Notes: generated by a model not told the origin, from the letters alone. Counted from the first letter of the stretch, positions 16,820-25,942 are shown. The stretch: 64,000 nucleotides of DNA from Streptomyces sp. NBC_00083 (GCF_026343295.1 NZ_JAPELY010000001.1:1302001-1366000); one strand, 5' to 3'. Numbers and translations: made by a program.

Positions 16820-17836
16820 GTGAACCACTCCCTTCCCATCCCGGACGTCCTGCGCTCGGCCCTGGCCGGACTCCTCGACGGGCTGCCGCCCTCGGGGACC
16901 GCGGGCGCCGTCGACCGGCTGATCAGCCACTACCGCGGCACCGTCCCCACCCACGCCCCGGTGCTGCGCGACCGCTCCGACGTCGCCGCGTACGCCGCGT
17001 ACCGGATGCCCGCCACCTTCGAGGCCGTACGCTCCGCCCTCGACGCTTTCCGGGACGCGGCCGGGGCCTGGACGCCCGCCACCCACACCGACATCGGCGG
17101 CGGCACCGGCTCCGCGAGCTGGGCGGTCGCCGAGGCGTGGCACGACGCCCCGTCGCCCGTCGCCACCACCGTCCTCGACTGGGCGGAGCCCGCCCTCGCC
17201 GTCGGCCGGGAACTCGCCGAGGCCTCCGGGCTGCCGGGGCTGCGCGCGGCCCGCTGGGAGCGCGCCCGCATCGGCTCCGCCCTCACCCTGGACAGCGCCG
17301 AGCTCGTCACCGTCTCGTACGTCCTGAACGAACTCACCCCCGACGACCGGCGCACCCTGGTCGACGCGGCGGCCGGCGCCGCCACCGGCGCGGTCCTCAT
17401 CGTGGAGCCGGGCACCCCCGACGGCTACACCCGGATCATCGAGGCGCGCGACCGGCTCGTCGCGGCCGGATTCCACATCGCCGCGCCCTGCCCGCACAGC
17501 GCCGCCTGCCCCATCGAGCCCGGCACCGACTGGTGCCACTTCTCGGCCCGCGTCTCCCGCTCCTCGCTGCACCGCCAGGTCAAGGGCGGCTCGCTGGCGT
17601 ACGAGGACGAGAAGTTCAGCTACGTCGCCGCCACCCGGTTCGCCCCGGCGCCCGCCGGCGCGCGGATCGTGCGGCGCCCCCAGATCCGCAAGGGGCAGGT
17701 GCTGCTCGACCTGTGCCTGCCGGACGAGCAGCTGCGCCGCGAGACGGTCAGCAAGCGGCACGGCCCGCTGTACCGCGGGGCCCGGAACGCGGAGTGGGGC
17801 GACGCGTGGCCGCCCCACCCCGCTGACTCCGCCTAG
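16820..17836 (+). CDS. Rsm22/METTL17-like ribosomal small-subunit protein
   Basis: A 338-residue member of the Rsm22 family: methyltransferase-fold proteins linked to assembly of the small ribosomal subunit in mitochondria and bacteria. The SAM-binding region is THTDIGGGTGSASWA (about residue 92). A cysteine group at about 219-240 (CPHSAACPI and DWCHFSARV) matches the iron-sulfur cluster motif known in METTL17/Rsm22. GTG at 16820. It lies 9 bp after the pump gene, and its stop is only 9 bp from the stop of the convergent hydrolase gene. Whether methyl transfer occurs in bacteria is uncertain. Confidence 0.87.
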   Translation: MNHSLPIPDVLRSALAGLLDGLPPSGTAGAVDRLISHYRGTVPTHAPVLRDRSDVAAYAAYRMPATFEAVRSALDAFRDAAGAWTPATHTDIGGGTGSASWAVAEAWHDAPSPVATTVLDWAEPALAVGRELAEASGLPGLRAARWERARIGSALTLDSAELVTVSYVLNELTPDDRRTLVDAAAGAATGAVLIVEPGTPDGYTRIIEARDRLVAAGFHIAAPCPHSAACPIEPGTDWCHFSARVSRSSLHRQVKGGSLAYEDEKFSYVAATRFAPAPAGARIVRRPQIRKGQVLLDLCLPDEQLRRETVSKRHGPLYRGARNAEWGDAWPPHPADSA

Positions 17837-17845
17837 CGGGACCGG

Positions 17846-18688
17846 TCAGGTACGCAGTTCCTGCGTGCAGCACTTCACGCTGCCGCCGCCCTTGAGCAGT
17901 TCGCCCAGGTCCATGCCGATCGGCTCGTAGCCCCGTGCGCGCAGCGGGTCGTAGAGGCCGACGGCGCCCTGGGGGAGCAGGACGTTGCGGCCGTCGCTCA
18001 CCGCGTTGAGCCCGAGGGCCGCCGCGTCCGGCTCCTCGGCGATCAGGGCGTGCGGGAAGAGCCTGGAGAGGACGGCCCGGCTGCCGGGGGAGAAGGCCGG
18101 CGGGTAGTACATGATCTCGTCGGCCGTGTCGTCGAGGACGCACAGGGCCGTGTCCAGGTGGTAGTAGCGCGGATCCACCAGATCCAGGCCGATGACCGGG
18201 CGCCCGAAGAACTCCTGCGCCTCGTCGTGCGAGAGCGGACTGGAGCGGAAGCCGCGCCCCGCGAGGACGTAGGAGTCGGTGACCGCGAAGTCGCCCTCGC
18301 CCTCGTTGATGTGGGCCGGTTCGTGGACGGTGGTGAAGCCGTGCGCGCGGAACCAGTCGCGGTGGGCCTCGGCCTCCGCCGCCCGTTCGGCATGGGCGAA
18401 GCGGGCGCCGAGCACCCGGCCGTCGATCACGGTCGCGCCGTTGGCGGCGAAGACCATGTCGGGCAGGTCGGGGCGCGGGTCGAGCAGCTCGACGGTGTGC
18501 CCGAGCGCGCGGTACCGGTCGCGCAGGTCCTCCCACTGGGCCAGAGCCAGCGGCAGGTCGACGGGCTTGTCGGGGTCCATCCACGGGTTGATGGAGTACG
18601 TGACCTTGAAGTGTGCCGGTGGGCACATCAGATAGCGCCGGGGTCGGGCGGTTCTCGGGGTACTGAGGTCACGGGCTGCAGGAGGCAA
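17846..18688 (-). CDS. Dimethylarginine dimethylaminohydrolase / arginine deiminase-like amidinotransferase
   Basis: A 280-residue guanidino-group-modifying enzyme of the DDAH/ADI superfamily, cytosolic. Conserved elements are LPDMVFAANGA (substrate Asp and Asn), NEGEGDF, the catalytic histidine in YYHLDTALCVL (about 180) and the nucleophile cysteine in GGSVKCCTQE near the C-terminus. Members hydrolyse methylated arginine to citrulline or act on arginine/ornithine; the substrate is not fixed by sequence alone. I chose TTG at 18688 because GAGGAG lies 6 nt upstream. ATG at 18745 would add an Arg-rich leader without a good Shine-Dalgarno site. It is monocistronic and convergent with the Rsm22-like gene. 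Confidence 0.86.
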   Translation of the reverse strand: MPPAARDLSTPRTARPRRYLMCPPAHFKVTYSINPWMDPDKPVDLPLALAQWEDLRDRYRALGHTVELLDPRPDLPDMVFAANGATVIDGRVLGARFAHAERAAEAEAHRDWFRAHGFTTVHEPAHINEGEGDFAVTDSYVLAGRGFRSSPLSHDEAQEFFGRPVIGLDLVDPRYYHLDTALCVLDDTADEIMYYPPAFSPGSRAVLSRLFPHALIAEEPDAAALGLNAVSDGRNVLLPQGAVGLYDPLRARGYEPIGMDLGELLKGGGSVKCCTQELRT

Positions 18689-19076
18689 TGAGGGCTCCTC
18701 ACGGGCGACTTGGGCCGCACGGACGTGTGGCCGCGTGCGACCCATGGTCCGCCGTGGCGGGCCTCCGCGCAGTGCACCGTCCGGGTGTTTTTCACCCGGC
18801 CCGTGCGGTTCACCCGTACGTCGATGGCACGTGCGTCGCCGTACGCCTCAGCCGTACCTCCGGCCCCGGCGGTACGCGCGTTGTGCCGTAGCTCACACGT
18901 GCGGGCCCCGGTGCGCGATGGCCCGGCGCCGGTCATGCGCAGGCCGCCCGCCGGTCATGGGCGGGCCATGTCACACCCCCCGGATGTCCGGTGCGGTCAC
19001 CCGGGGAGCAGGATGGTGGGACGATGTTCAGCGTGGACGCGAGTCCCTTGGGGTCGACCGTGAGGTGAGGGGATAG
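18689..19076. other. Divergent intergenic region, 388 bp
   Basis: The spacer between the hydrolase and Prim-Pol genes holds their promoters. Visible items are two TTCACCCG(G/T) direct repeats near 18790-18815 and a repeated GCCGGTCATG (about 18931 and 18951). I see no gene, hairpin terminator or repeat-family element. Confidence 0.4.
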
Positions 19077-19814
19077 ATGGGCGCCGAGTTCGGCCGTTCC
19101 CGCGGCGAGGAGAGCAAACTGTCCCGCTGGCTGCGCAGGCGGCCCAAGGACGTTCCGGGCGCGGACCAGGGCCGGCTCGATCTGCTGCTCGCCGTCGCCG
19201 CCGCGGGTCTGCCGCTCGCTCCCGCCGCGCACCCCGTCGGCTTCCGGTGTTCCTGCGACCGCGTCGGGTGTCCCACCCCCGCCCGCCATCCCGTCTCCTT
19301 CGCCTGGCAGACGCAGTCGACGACCGACCGCGCCCAGATCGAGCGCTGGGCGCTCGGCCAGCCCGAGGCCAACTTCATCACCGCGACCGGCATGGTCCAC
19401 GACGTGCTCGACGTACCGCTCGACGCGGGGCGCGAGGCGCTGGCGCGGCTGCTCTCCGAGGGCATCGACGTCGGCCCGGTCGCCGAGGCGGCGGGGGAGG
19501 GCGACCACGGGCGGATGCTGTTCTTCACCGCGACGCGGGGCACGCCCGAGGACGAGGACGAGTGGTGGCCCTGCGAGCTCGACTGCCATCCCGAGACGAT
19601 GGACGAGCATCCGGGGCTGCGGTGGCACTGCCGGGGGAGCTATGCGCTCGTGCCTCCGGCGCGGTTGCCGGGAGAGCTGTCCGTGGCGTGGGTACGGGGG
19701 CCGGAGCATCCGCTTCCGGATCCGCTCACCGTGCTTGAGGCCCTCACGGACGCGTGCGCCCGCTACGCCGGCGAAGCCGGCCCCCACGCCGCAGCCTGGC
19801 CCCTGGGCCGCTGA
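19077..19814 (+). CDS. Prim-Pol-like (bifunctional DNA primase/polymerase) protein
   Basis: A 245-residue protein of the actinobacterial family annotated as bifunctional DNA primase/polymerase N-terminal domain. Visible features are a basic N-terminus (LSRWLRRRPKD), the cysteine/histidine-bearing segment GFRCSCDRVGCPTPARHP (about 61-78, possible zinc site), WQTQSTTDRAQIERWALGQPEANF and a second Cys/His cluster CELDCHPETMDEHP. I do not see an obvious catalytic DxD, so polymerase activity is doubtful and the protein may be a regulatory relative. ATG at 19077 has GAGGTGAGGGG upstream. No partner helicase is adjacent. Confidence 0.72.
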   Translation: MGAEFGRSRGEESKLSRWLRRRPKDVPGADQGRLDLLLAVAAAGLPLAPAAHPVGFRCSCDRVGCPTPARHPVSFAWQTQSTTDRAQIERWALGQPEANFITATGMVHDVLDVPLDAGREALARLLSEGIDVGPVAEAAGEGDHGRMLFFTATRGTPEDEDEWWPCELDCHPETMDEHPGLRWHCRGSYALVPPARLPGELSVAWVRGPEHPLPDPLTVLEALTDACARYAGEAGPHAAAWPLGR

Positions 19815-19855
19815 CACCCCCCGCCCGAGCTCCCACCCGGCGGGCATGCGTGTGC

Positions 19856-20230
19856 CGGGTGCCCTACGTCTTCAGGGGCGCGGGGCTGTGCCGTTTGCGC
19901 GGCTCCGCCGCGGTGCCGGGTGCCCTACAGGGGCGCGGGGCTGTGTCTTTTGCGCGGCTCCGCCGCGGTGGGCGCGAGCGGCGGGCTGCGGCTCCGGGTG
20001 CCCTACGTCTTTAGGGGCGCGGGGAACTGCGCGAGACGCGGGCACGGTCCGCAGACGAAAGCGGGGTTGCTGGAGCTCCGCCCCAGGCCCCGGGAGTCAC
20101 CCCACCCCGCCCCTTCCCGAAACCCTCCGGGGGCGGGAAGAGGGGGCTGAGGTCCAGGCTCCTGGGGCTCCGCCCCAGACCCCGTTCGCGCCTGAAGGGC
20201 GCTCGTCCTCAAACGCCGGACAGGCTGAAG
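19856..20230 (+). repeat. Repeat cluster, families C, B and A
   Basis: Three CCGGGTGCCCTAC-(GTCTT)-AGGGGCGCGGGG units start near 19856, 19917 and 19995. The first two continue with CTGTG and GCGCGGCTCCGCCGCGG (family C), the third as family B (20014-20053). A CCGCCCCTTCCCGAAACCCTCCGGGGG segment (about 20106) and a family-A element (20162-20230) follow. No gene is visible in 19815-20383. Confidence 0.8.
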
Positions 20231-20383
20231 CGCGCTCGTCCTCAAACTCCCCCAAGGCCTTAAGGGCTAGGGGGGGACCCCCATGACGGGCTGAAGATGT
20301 CGCGACCAGACACCCTGCGAGGGGCGAGGGATGCCGACGTCCGGCACCCTGCCAAGGGCAGCCACCCAGGGGCGCGGGTGGGG

Positions 20384-21370
20384 CTACTCTCCGCGTACCC
20401 CCACCAGGCCCTGAACCCGGTTGGCCACGACCACGCTTCCCGCCCCCGCCGCCGGAACAACCGCCAGCTCGTTCGAGATCCACTCCCTCGTCAGGGACGA
20501 CGTGGCCCGGCCCGTCAGGAGGGCCTTCTCGTCGGGGGTGATGTCCAGGCGGACCCCCTGCGCCACGGTCTGGCGCTCGAAGTGCCGGGCCGTGAAGAAG
20601 ACCAGGGCCCGGCCGTCGGCGAGACGCAGGGCGAAGGGGGCGAAGTCCCCTTCGGAGAGCGGCTGGTCCACGAACTGGCTGACCCTCCCCGACCGCACCG
20701 CGTCCTTGCGGCGCGCGTCCCGCCAGCCACTGGTGTGCTCGCCGGCCGCGAACACGGGGGGCTTGCCGCCCTGGAGGTAGGACGCGTAATCCGCACTGAG
20801 CTCCTCCGGTGCGACCGCGAGCGACGTGTCGTCGGGCCGCACCGGCTCCGCCCAGCCGCCCTTGTCCTTCTTGAACGCGGGCACCTCACCGGCGCCCATG
20901 ACCGAGAGGTAGCCCAGCTTCCACACGTCGTCGGGCCCGCCGCGTATGAAGAGCAGCAGCCAGCGCGTGTCGCCCGGCCCCTTGTCGTCCCGGTCGCGGT
21001 TGGAGTCGGTGTCGGCGACGAACCAGCGCGGCCAGCCGGCCTGTCGGGGGATCGTGTACGCCGTGTCGCCCAGCGCCAGCGGGCTGTACTGGGCGTTGCC
21101 CGCCGGGCTCGTCACATGGCGGGCGGCGAACCCGGCCTGCGTGGTGGCGCCGAACGCGCCGGTGACCCGGCCCGCGTCGAGGGCCGGGTCGTAGGCCTTG
21201 TTGGCCCGGTTGTAGGCGTCGGTGAAATCGGTGAGCGCCTGGGCGGCCTCAGCCCTCGTCGCCGACGGTACGACTTCCCGCTCCCCGTGCACCGTCACGC
21301 AGCCGCTCGCGGTCACCGTCAGTACGGTCGCCGTCGCGAGCCCCGCCATCAGCCGACTCACCCTGCTCAT
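20384..21370 (-). CDS. Putative lipoprotein downstream of efeU
   Basis: A 328-residue exported protein with a type II signal peptide: short basic start, hydrophobic stretch LATATVLTVTASGC, with the lipobox cysteine about residue 24. The mature part has no domain I can name; it contains aromatic-rich segments (WPRWFVADTDSNRD, WLLLFIRGG) and two-part symmetry suggesting two alpha+beta domains, as in NTF2-like or secreted tail proteins. It overlaps the 3' end of efeU by about 120 bp in another frame, using ATG at 21370, or possibly ATG at 21349 with GGGTGA upstream. Position makes it the fourth gene of the iron operon, but a role in iron uptake is only suggested. Confidence 0.8.
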   Translation of the reverse strand: MSRVSRLMAGLATATVLTVTASGCVTVHGEREVVPSATRAEAAQALTDFTDAYNRANKAYDPALDAGRVTGAFGATTQAGFAARHVTSPAGNAQYSPLALGDTAYTIPRQAGWPRWFVADTDSNRDRDDKGPGDTRWLLLFIRGGPDDVWKLGYLSVMGAGEVPAFKKDKGGWAEPVRPDDTSLAVAPEELSADYASYLQGGKPPVFAAGEHTSGWRDARRKDAVRSGRVSQFVDQPLSEGDFAPFALRLADGRALVFFTARHFERQTVAQGVRLDITPDEKALLTGRATSSLTREWISNELAVVPAAGAGSVVVANRVQGLVGVRGE

Positions 21371-22223
21371 GAACCGCCTTCTGCCCCTCGGTCTTCGCAG
21401 CCCCCACGGACTTCCGGAACCCTACCGGGGCGAAGAACAGGGCGAGCGTGGGGATCAGGTACAGGGCCCAGACGACGGCCTGGAGGACGGTCGGGTCGGG
21501 CTGGAAGTTGAGGACGCCCTTGAGGAGCGTGCCGTACCAGCTGTCCGGCGGGATCGTCGAACTGATGTCGAAGGCAAGGGAGTTGATGCCGGGGATGAAG
21601 TCGGCCTCCTGGAGGTCGTGCACCCCGTACGCGAGGACGCCCGCCGCGACGACCACCAGCATGCCGCCGGTCCACGTGAAGAACTTCGCCAGGTTGATCT
21701 TGAGGGCGCCGCGGTAGAACAGCCAGCCGAGGAAGACCGCGGTGGCCAGACCGAGCAGTGCGCCCGCCATCGGCTGGACCGTGCCGTTCTCGGAACCCGC
21801 CGCGTGCACCGACGTCCACACGAAGAGCGCGGTCTCCAGGCCCTCACGGCCGACCGCGAGGAACGCGGTCGCCACCAGCGCGCCGGTGCCCATCAGGAGC
21901 GCCGAGTCGAGCTTGCCCTGGAGCTCGCTCTTCAGGTGCCGCGCGGTGCGCCGCATCCAGAAGACCATCCAGGTGACCAGGCCGACGGCGATGATCGACA
22001 GCGAACCGCCGAGCGCCTCCTGCGCCTTGAACGTCATCTCCTGCGAGCCGAATTCGAGCCCGGCGCCGAAGCCGAACGCGACGATCACGGCGACCGCGAT
22101 GCCGGACCACACCGGCTTCAGGGCGTCCCTGCGGCCGGTCTTGACCAGGTAGGCGACCAGGATGCACACGACGAGACTCGCTTCGAGTCCCTCGCGCAGG
22201 CCGATCAGATAGTTGGCGAACAT
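21249..22223 (-). CDS. efeU: Iron permease EfeU (FTR1 family)
   Basis: A 324-residue inner-membrane ferrous/ferric permease of the OFeT family with about seven helices. Both iron-binding REGLE motifs are present: REGLEASL (residue 9) and REGLETAL (about 130). It forms the transmembrane channel of the EfeUOB system, supplied by EfeO and EfeB. The last 45 residues are a charged, low-complexity tail (GESADGGARDGDRTDGDRER) absent from typical EfeU of about 280 residues; this tail is encoded where the gene overlaps the lipoprotein gene. ATG at 22223 lies 9 bp after the efeB stop. The whole efeOBU unit is likely repressed by DmdR/IdeR through the iron box upstream of efeO. Confidence 0.93.
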   Translation of the reverse strand: MFANYLIGLREGLEASLVVCILVAYLVKTGRRDALKPVWSGIAVAVIVAFGFGAGLEFGSQEMTFKAQEALGGSLSIIAVGLVTWMVFWMRRTARHLKSELQGKLDSALLMGTGALVATAFLAVGREGLETALFVWTSVHAAGSENGTVQPMAGALLGLATAVFLGWLFYRGALKINLAKFFTWTGGMLVVVAAGVLAYGVHDLQEADFIPGINSLAFDISSTIPPDSWYGTLLKGVLNFQPDPTVLQAVVWALYLIPTLALFFAPVGFRKSVGAAKTEGQKAVHEQGESADGGARDGDRTDGDRERLRDGARGAGSRTVGDEG

Positions 22224-22232
22224 GTCTTCCTC

Positions 22233-23495
22233 TCAGCCGAAGAGTCCCCGGCCCCACCAGTCGTCCTTGTCGCGGACGCCCGGCGGGACCGCGAAAATCG
22301 CCGAACCCACGTGCTGGATGTATTCGTTGAGCGCGTCATGGCGGGCCAGGGAGCGCTGGAGCGGCAGGAAGCCCTTGCGGACGTCTCGCTGGTAGGCCAG
22401 GAAGAACAGGCCCGCGTCGAGGCGGCCGAGGCCGTCCGTGCCGTCCGTGAAGGAGTAGCCGCGGCGCAGGATCCGTACGCCGTCGTTGGAGTCGGGGTGC
22501 GCGAGGCGCACGTGCGCGGTCGGCTTCATCGCCTTCAGGAACGGCTCGTCGCGCTCCTTGGCCTTGCCGACCGGGGCGCCCTCGCCCTTGTCGCGGCCGA
22601 AGACGTCCTCCTGCTCCTGGAGCGAGGTGCGGTCCCAGGTCTCGATGTGCATCCGGATGCGCCGGGCCACCAGGTAGGAGCCGCCGGTCATCCAGTCGGT
22701 GCCGTCCTTCGCGCCGACCCAGACGTGCTCGTCGAGCGCCTTGGTGTCGGTGCCCGACACGTTCCGGGTGCCGTCCTTGAAGCCCATCATGTTGCGCGGG
22801 GTCTGCGCGTCCGGCGTCGTCGAGGACGTCTTGCCGAAGCCGAGCTGCGACCAGCGGATGGCGACCTTGCCCATGCCGATGCGGGCCAGGTTGCGGATGG
22901 CGTGCACCGCGACCTGCGGGTCGTCGGCGCAGGCCTGCACGCACAGGTCGCCGCCGCTGCGCGCCGGGTCGAGGTTGTCGCCGGGGAACTGCTCGATGTC
23001 GACGAGCGCCTCGGGCCGCTTGGCTTCGAGGCCGAAGCGGTCCTTGGCGAAGAGGGAGGGGCCGACGCCGAGGGTCAGGGTCAGCCGGCACGGCTTGAGG
23101 CCGAGCGCCTCACCCGTGTCGTCCGGCGGCGCCTCGGCGAGACCGCCGTAGGCGCCCGCACCGACCGGCTTGCCCTCGGTCATCGCGGCGGCGGCCGCCG
23201 TCCAGTCCTTGAGCAGCTGGATCAGCTCGGCGCGGTCCTTCGTCGTCACGTCGAACGACGCGAAGTGCAGCCGGTCCTGGACGGCGGTGGCTATGCCGGC
23301 CTGGTGGTCGCCGCGGAACGGCACCGCCGCCCCGGTGTCCGCCGCCGGCACCGCGTCGCTCCCGCCGCCGTTCACGACGGCGACCGTGCCACCGGCGGCG
23401 GCCGCGCCCAGCGCGAGCCCCGCTCCGCCCCAGCCGAGCAGCGCCCGGCGTGAGGGGGACCTGCCGGTCCCCGTGGGCTCGGTCGTGTCGCTCAT
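22233..23495 (-). CDS. efeB: Deferrochelatase/peroxidase EfeB (DyP type)
   Basis: A 420-residue heme-dependent dye-decolourising peroxidase exported by the Tat pathway: the twin-arginine segment SPSRRALLGWGG is at about residues 13-24, followed by a hydrophobic Ala/Gly stretch. The DyP hallmark GxxDG appears as MGFKDGTRN (about 240). A probable proximal heme histidine lies in AHVRLAHP (about 335). EfeB oxidises ferrous iron or releases iron from heme for EfeU. ATG at 23495 follows GGAGG; it lies 24 bp after efeO and 9 bp before efeU. Length and domain content are normal for the family. Confidence 0.93.
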   Translation of the reverse strand: MSDTTEPTGTGRSPSRRALLGWGGAGLALGAAAAGGTVAVVNGGGSDAVPAADTGAAVPFRGDHQAGIATAVQDRLHFASFDVTTKDRAELIQLLKDWTAAAAAMTEGKPVGAGAYGGLAEAPPDDTGEALGLKPCRLTLTLGVGPSLFAKDRFGLEAKRPEALVDIEQFPGDNLDPARSGGDLCVQACADDPQVAVHAIRNLARIGMGKVAIRWSQLGFGKTSSTTPDAQTPRNMMGFKDGTRNVSGTDTKALDEHVWVGAKDGTDWMTGGSYLVARRIRMHIETWDRTSLQEQEDVFGRDKGEGAPVGKAKERDEPFLKAMKPTAHVRLAHPDSNDGVRILRRGYSFTDGTDGLGRLDAGLFFLAYQRDVRKGFLPLQRSLARHDALNEYIQHVGSAIFAVPPGVRDKDDWWGRGLFG

Positions 23496-23519
23496 GACGG
23501 TCTCCTCCTGGCTGTGGTG

Positions 23520-24662
23520 TTACTTCGTGACGGCTGCGGCGAGCTTCGAGAGCGGCTCGGCGAGCGCGTTCACGGCGTCGGAAAGCTGCTTGCGGTCACC
23601 TTCGCTCACCTTGTCGTACGAAGTGAAATCGTAGGAGGCCGGGTCCGTGCGGTACTTGTCGAGGAGGGTGTTCAGCGATGCGAACTGCTTGTCCAGCTCG
23701 GTGGTGAGGGTCGCGTCGTTCTTCGCGGCGACCGGCTTGAGCAGCTCGTACGCCTTCTGCGCGCCCTCGACGTTGGCCTTGAAGTCGGACAGGTCGGTGT
23801 GGCTGTAGCGGTCCTCCTCACCGGTGATCTTCCGGGTGGCGACCTCGTCGAGGAGTTCCTTGGCGCCGTTGGCCATCGAGGTCGGGGTGATCTCGGCGGT
23901 GCCGACCCGCTTCTGCCAGTCGGTCAGGTCCTTGTCGAGCTCGGTGGCGAGGCCCTTCTCGTCGTCACCGATCTTGCCGTCGGCCCAGAGGGACTTCTCG
24001 AGGCGGTGCCAGCCGGTCCACTTCTGGCCCTTCTCCAGGGCGTCCTCGCGGGTGTCGGTCTTCGGGTCGATGTCACCGAAGGACTCCGCGACGGGCTCGG
24101 TGCGCTCCCAGCCGAGGCGGGAGGGGGCGAACGCCTTCTTGGCCGCGTCCACGTCGCCGGCCCGCACCGCGTCGGTGAAGACCTTCACCTTGGGCAGCGT
24201 CTCGTCGGCTTGCTCCTGCGCGTACTTGCGGTACTCGGCCACGGCCGTGTCCAGCTGCGGGTTGCGCTTGGCCTCGGTGCCGCCGGTGACGGTGACCTTC
24301 TGGCGGATGCCGTCGCCCTTCATGCCGGGCTTGCAGGCGACCTCGTACGAGCCGGCCTTCACCTCGGCGGTGAGCTGCTGCTTGAGGCCGGGGCCTATGT
24401 TCTCGCGCTCGGCGACGATGCGGTCGTCGGGGAAGAGGAGGTAGACCTCGGTGACCTTGGAGCCCTTGTTCTCGATGTCGAACTTCACGTGCCCGGCCGC
24501 GAAGTCGGTCTTCGAGAGCTTGCAGGAGGTGTCGGTGGCGGTCACCTGGACGGCGCCCGACCCGTCGGCCTTGGCGTCGCTCTTGTCGGCGCATCCCGTG
24601 ACGGCGGTCAGGGCGGCCACCGCGGCGGCGGCGGTGACTACGGAGGTACGGACGGGTCGCAT
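23520..24662 (-). CDS. efeO: Iron-binding lipoprotein EfeO
   Basis: A 380-residue extracellular iron-binding component. The signal peptide ends in AVTGC (lipobox Cys about residue 24). It has an N-terminal cupredoxin-like domain (about 30-130) and a C-terminal M75/imelysin-type helical domain (about 140-380) with the HxxE metal motif in GWHRLEKSLW (about 220). EfeO captures iron and passes it with EfeB to EfeU. First gene of the efeO-efeB-efeU order on the minus strand. An iron-box-like sequence lies about 50 bp upstream of its ATG at 24662, so expression should rise under iron limitation. Confidence 0.93.
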   Translation of the reverse strand: MRPVRTSVVTAAAAVAALTAVTGCADKSDAKADGSGAVQVTATDTSCKLSKTDFAAGHVKFDIENKGSKVTEVYLLFPDDRIVAERENIGPGLKQQLTAEVKAGSYEVACKPGMKGDGIRQKVTVTGGTEAKRNPQLDTAVAEYRKYAQEQADETLPKVKVFTDAVRAGDVDAAKKAFAPSRLGWERTEPVAESFGDIDPKTDTREDALEKGQKWTGWHRLEKSLWADGKIGDDEKGLATELDKDLTDWQKRVGTAEITPTSMANGAKELLDEVATRKITGEEDRYSHTDLSDFKANVEGAQKAYELLKPVAAKNDATLTTELDKQFASLNTLLDKYRTDPASYDFTSYDKVSEGDRKQLSDAVNALAEPLSKLAAAVTK

Positions 24663-24713
24663 GCGGGCTCCACGCTGGTTCAGGGTCGACAGGTCGACTG
24701 AGGCGGACCTAAC

Positions 24714-24732
24714 TTAACCGAGCCTTACCTGA
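24714..24732 (-). promoter_or_regulatory. Iron box (DmdR/IdeR-like) upstream of efeO
   Basis: The 19-mer TTAACCGAGCCTTACCTGA on the plus strand matches the actinobacterial iron-box consensus TTAGGTGAGCCTAACCTAA at 14 of 19 positions by eye. It lies 52 bp upstream of the efeO start. A flanking CCTAACTTAACC extends the AT-rich segment. Confidence 0.65.
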
Positions 24733-24809
24733 CCGATACCCACTGGGTGCGTGATTCACCTCTCACCGGTAACGACACGGTCACGTCCCGCGTCGACGCA
24801 GCCGAGCTC

Positions 24810-25165
24810 CCTGGGGCTCCGCCCCGGACCCCGTTCGCGCCTGAAGGGCGCTCGTCCTCAATCGCCGGACGGGCTGAGGGTGCCGCAACTGGGCGCCCTG
24901 GCAAGGCCAACCCCGCCAGGGGCGCGGGGAACTGCGCGAGACGTGACCACGGTCCGCAGCCGAGCTCCCTGGGGCTCCGCCCCAGACCCCGTGTCGCGCC
25001 CGAAAGGCGCTCGTCCTCAATCGCCGGACGGGCTGAGGTGACCTCAACGGGGCACTCTGCCAAGGGCGGTCGGCCGGGCTGAGGGTGCCTCAACTGGGCG
25101 CCCTGGCAAGGTCGGCCCACCCAGGGGCGCGGGGAACTGCGCGAGCAGCCGCGCACGGTTCGCAG
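24810..25165 (+). repeat. Two A-B repeat pairs in tandem
   Basis: Family-A elements at 24810-24878 and 24969-25036 are followed by family-B elements at 24918-24960 and 25122-25165, so the same two-part module appears twice. The second family-A copy has CCCGTGTCGCGCCCGAAAGG, a slightly diverged core. No gene is seen between the iron box and 25234. Confidence 0.85.
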
Positions 25166-25233
25166 GCGAAAGCCGGTGGGTTCGCGCCCTGGGGCGGGGC
25201 GGCGCCGCAGAATCCTCCCACCCCCGCGGAGCG

Positions 25234-25896
25234 CTACGCGCTGAGGGGGAACTCCGCGCCCAGCTCCCTGAACACAGCCGTGTTCAAAGCGAAAGCGCGC
25301 TTGCACTCGTCGACGACCCGCCGCTTCTCCAGCTCGTCCACCCCCAACGCGTCGAGCCGCTCGCGATAACCCCGCTTGAACGCCGCCGGATTGCCGATCG
25401 CCTCGAAGACGTAGAACCGTACGCCGTCGCCCTTGCGGGCAAACCCCCACGTGCGCTCCGCCTTGTCGCGGATGATCTGGCCGCCCGACAGGTCGCCGAG
25501 GTAGCGGGTGTAGTGGTGGGCCACATACCCGGCCGGCCACCGCCGGGCGCACTCGGCGACCCGCTCGGCGTACGCGGCCGTCGAGGGCAGCGGGGTGGCC
25601 GTACGGCGCCAGTCCGCGCCGCGCAGATGCGCCAGATCCCGCTCCAGCGCGGCCGTGCGCATCAGCTCCGGCTGGATGAAGGGCCCCGCCACCGGATCCC
25701 CGGCGAGCGCCGACGCGCCCTCCTCCAGGGCCCGGTACACGAACCAGAGCTGCTCGGTGTAGCGGGCGTAGGCGTCGACGCCGAGCCGGCCGCCCAGCAG
25801 ATCTCCCATGAACGACGAGGTCTCCGCCTCCGTGTGCTGCTCGTGTGACGCGGTGCGGATCACCGTGGAGAACGGCGTGGTCACGGGCGTGGTCAA
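25234..25896 (-). CDS. Biliverdin-forming heme oxygenase
   Basis: A 220-residue heme oxygenase of the HmuO/HO-1 family. It cleaves heme to biliverdin, carbon monoxide and free iron. The proximal heme histidine is in SHEQHTEAETSSFM (about residue 17-20), and the distal-helix signature YLGDLSGGQIIRD is clear (about 135). No signal peptide. I selected TTG at 25896, which has GGAGG 6 nt upstream; a frame open further upstream to 25932 has no ribosome site. A near-perfect iron box lies about 50 bp upstream, so the enzyme is probably made when iron is scarce to recover heme iron. It neighbours efeOBU but is separated from it by a repeat cluster. Confidence 0.92.
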   Translation of the reverse strand: MTTPVTTPFSTVIRTASHEQHTEAETSSFMGDLLGGRLGVDAYARYTEQLWFVYRALEEGASALAGDPVAGPFIQPELMRTAALERDLAHLRGADWRRTATPLPSTAAYAERVAECARRWPAGYVAHHYTRYLGDLSGGQIIRDKAERTWGFARKGDGVRFYVFEAIGNPAAFKRGYRERLDALGVDELEKRRVVDECKRAFALNTAVFRELGAEFPLSA

Positions 25897-25942
25897 GGCG
25901 GGCCTCCGGGGACCGAGGGGTGCGGGAACCAACCGGATCGTC

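Noticed and set aside
13511..17818. Very long minus-strand frame opposite the Bcr/CflA and Rsm22-like genes (over 1400 codons)
   Set aside because: It is the antisense of well-supported genes; the sequence is Arg/Gly/Asp-rich with reversed codon bias, a common effect of high G+C. Only its first parts coincide with the real phzF-like gene.
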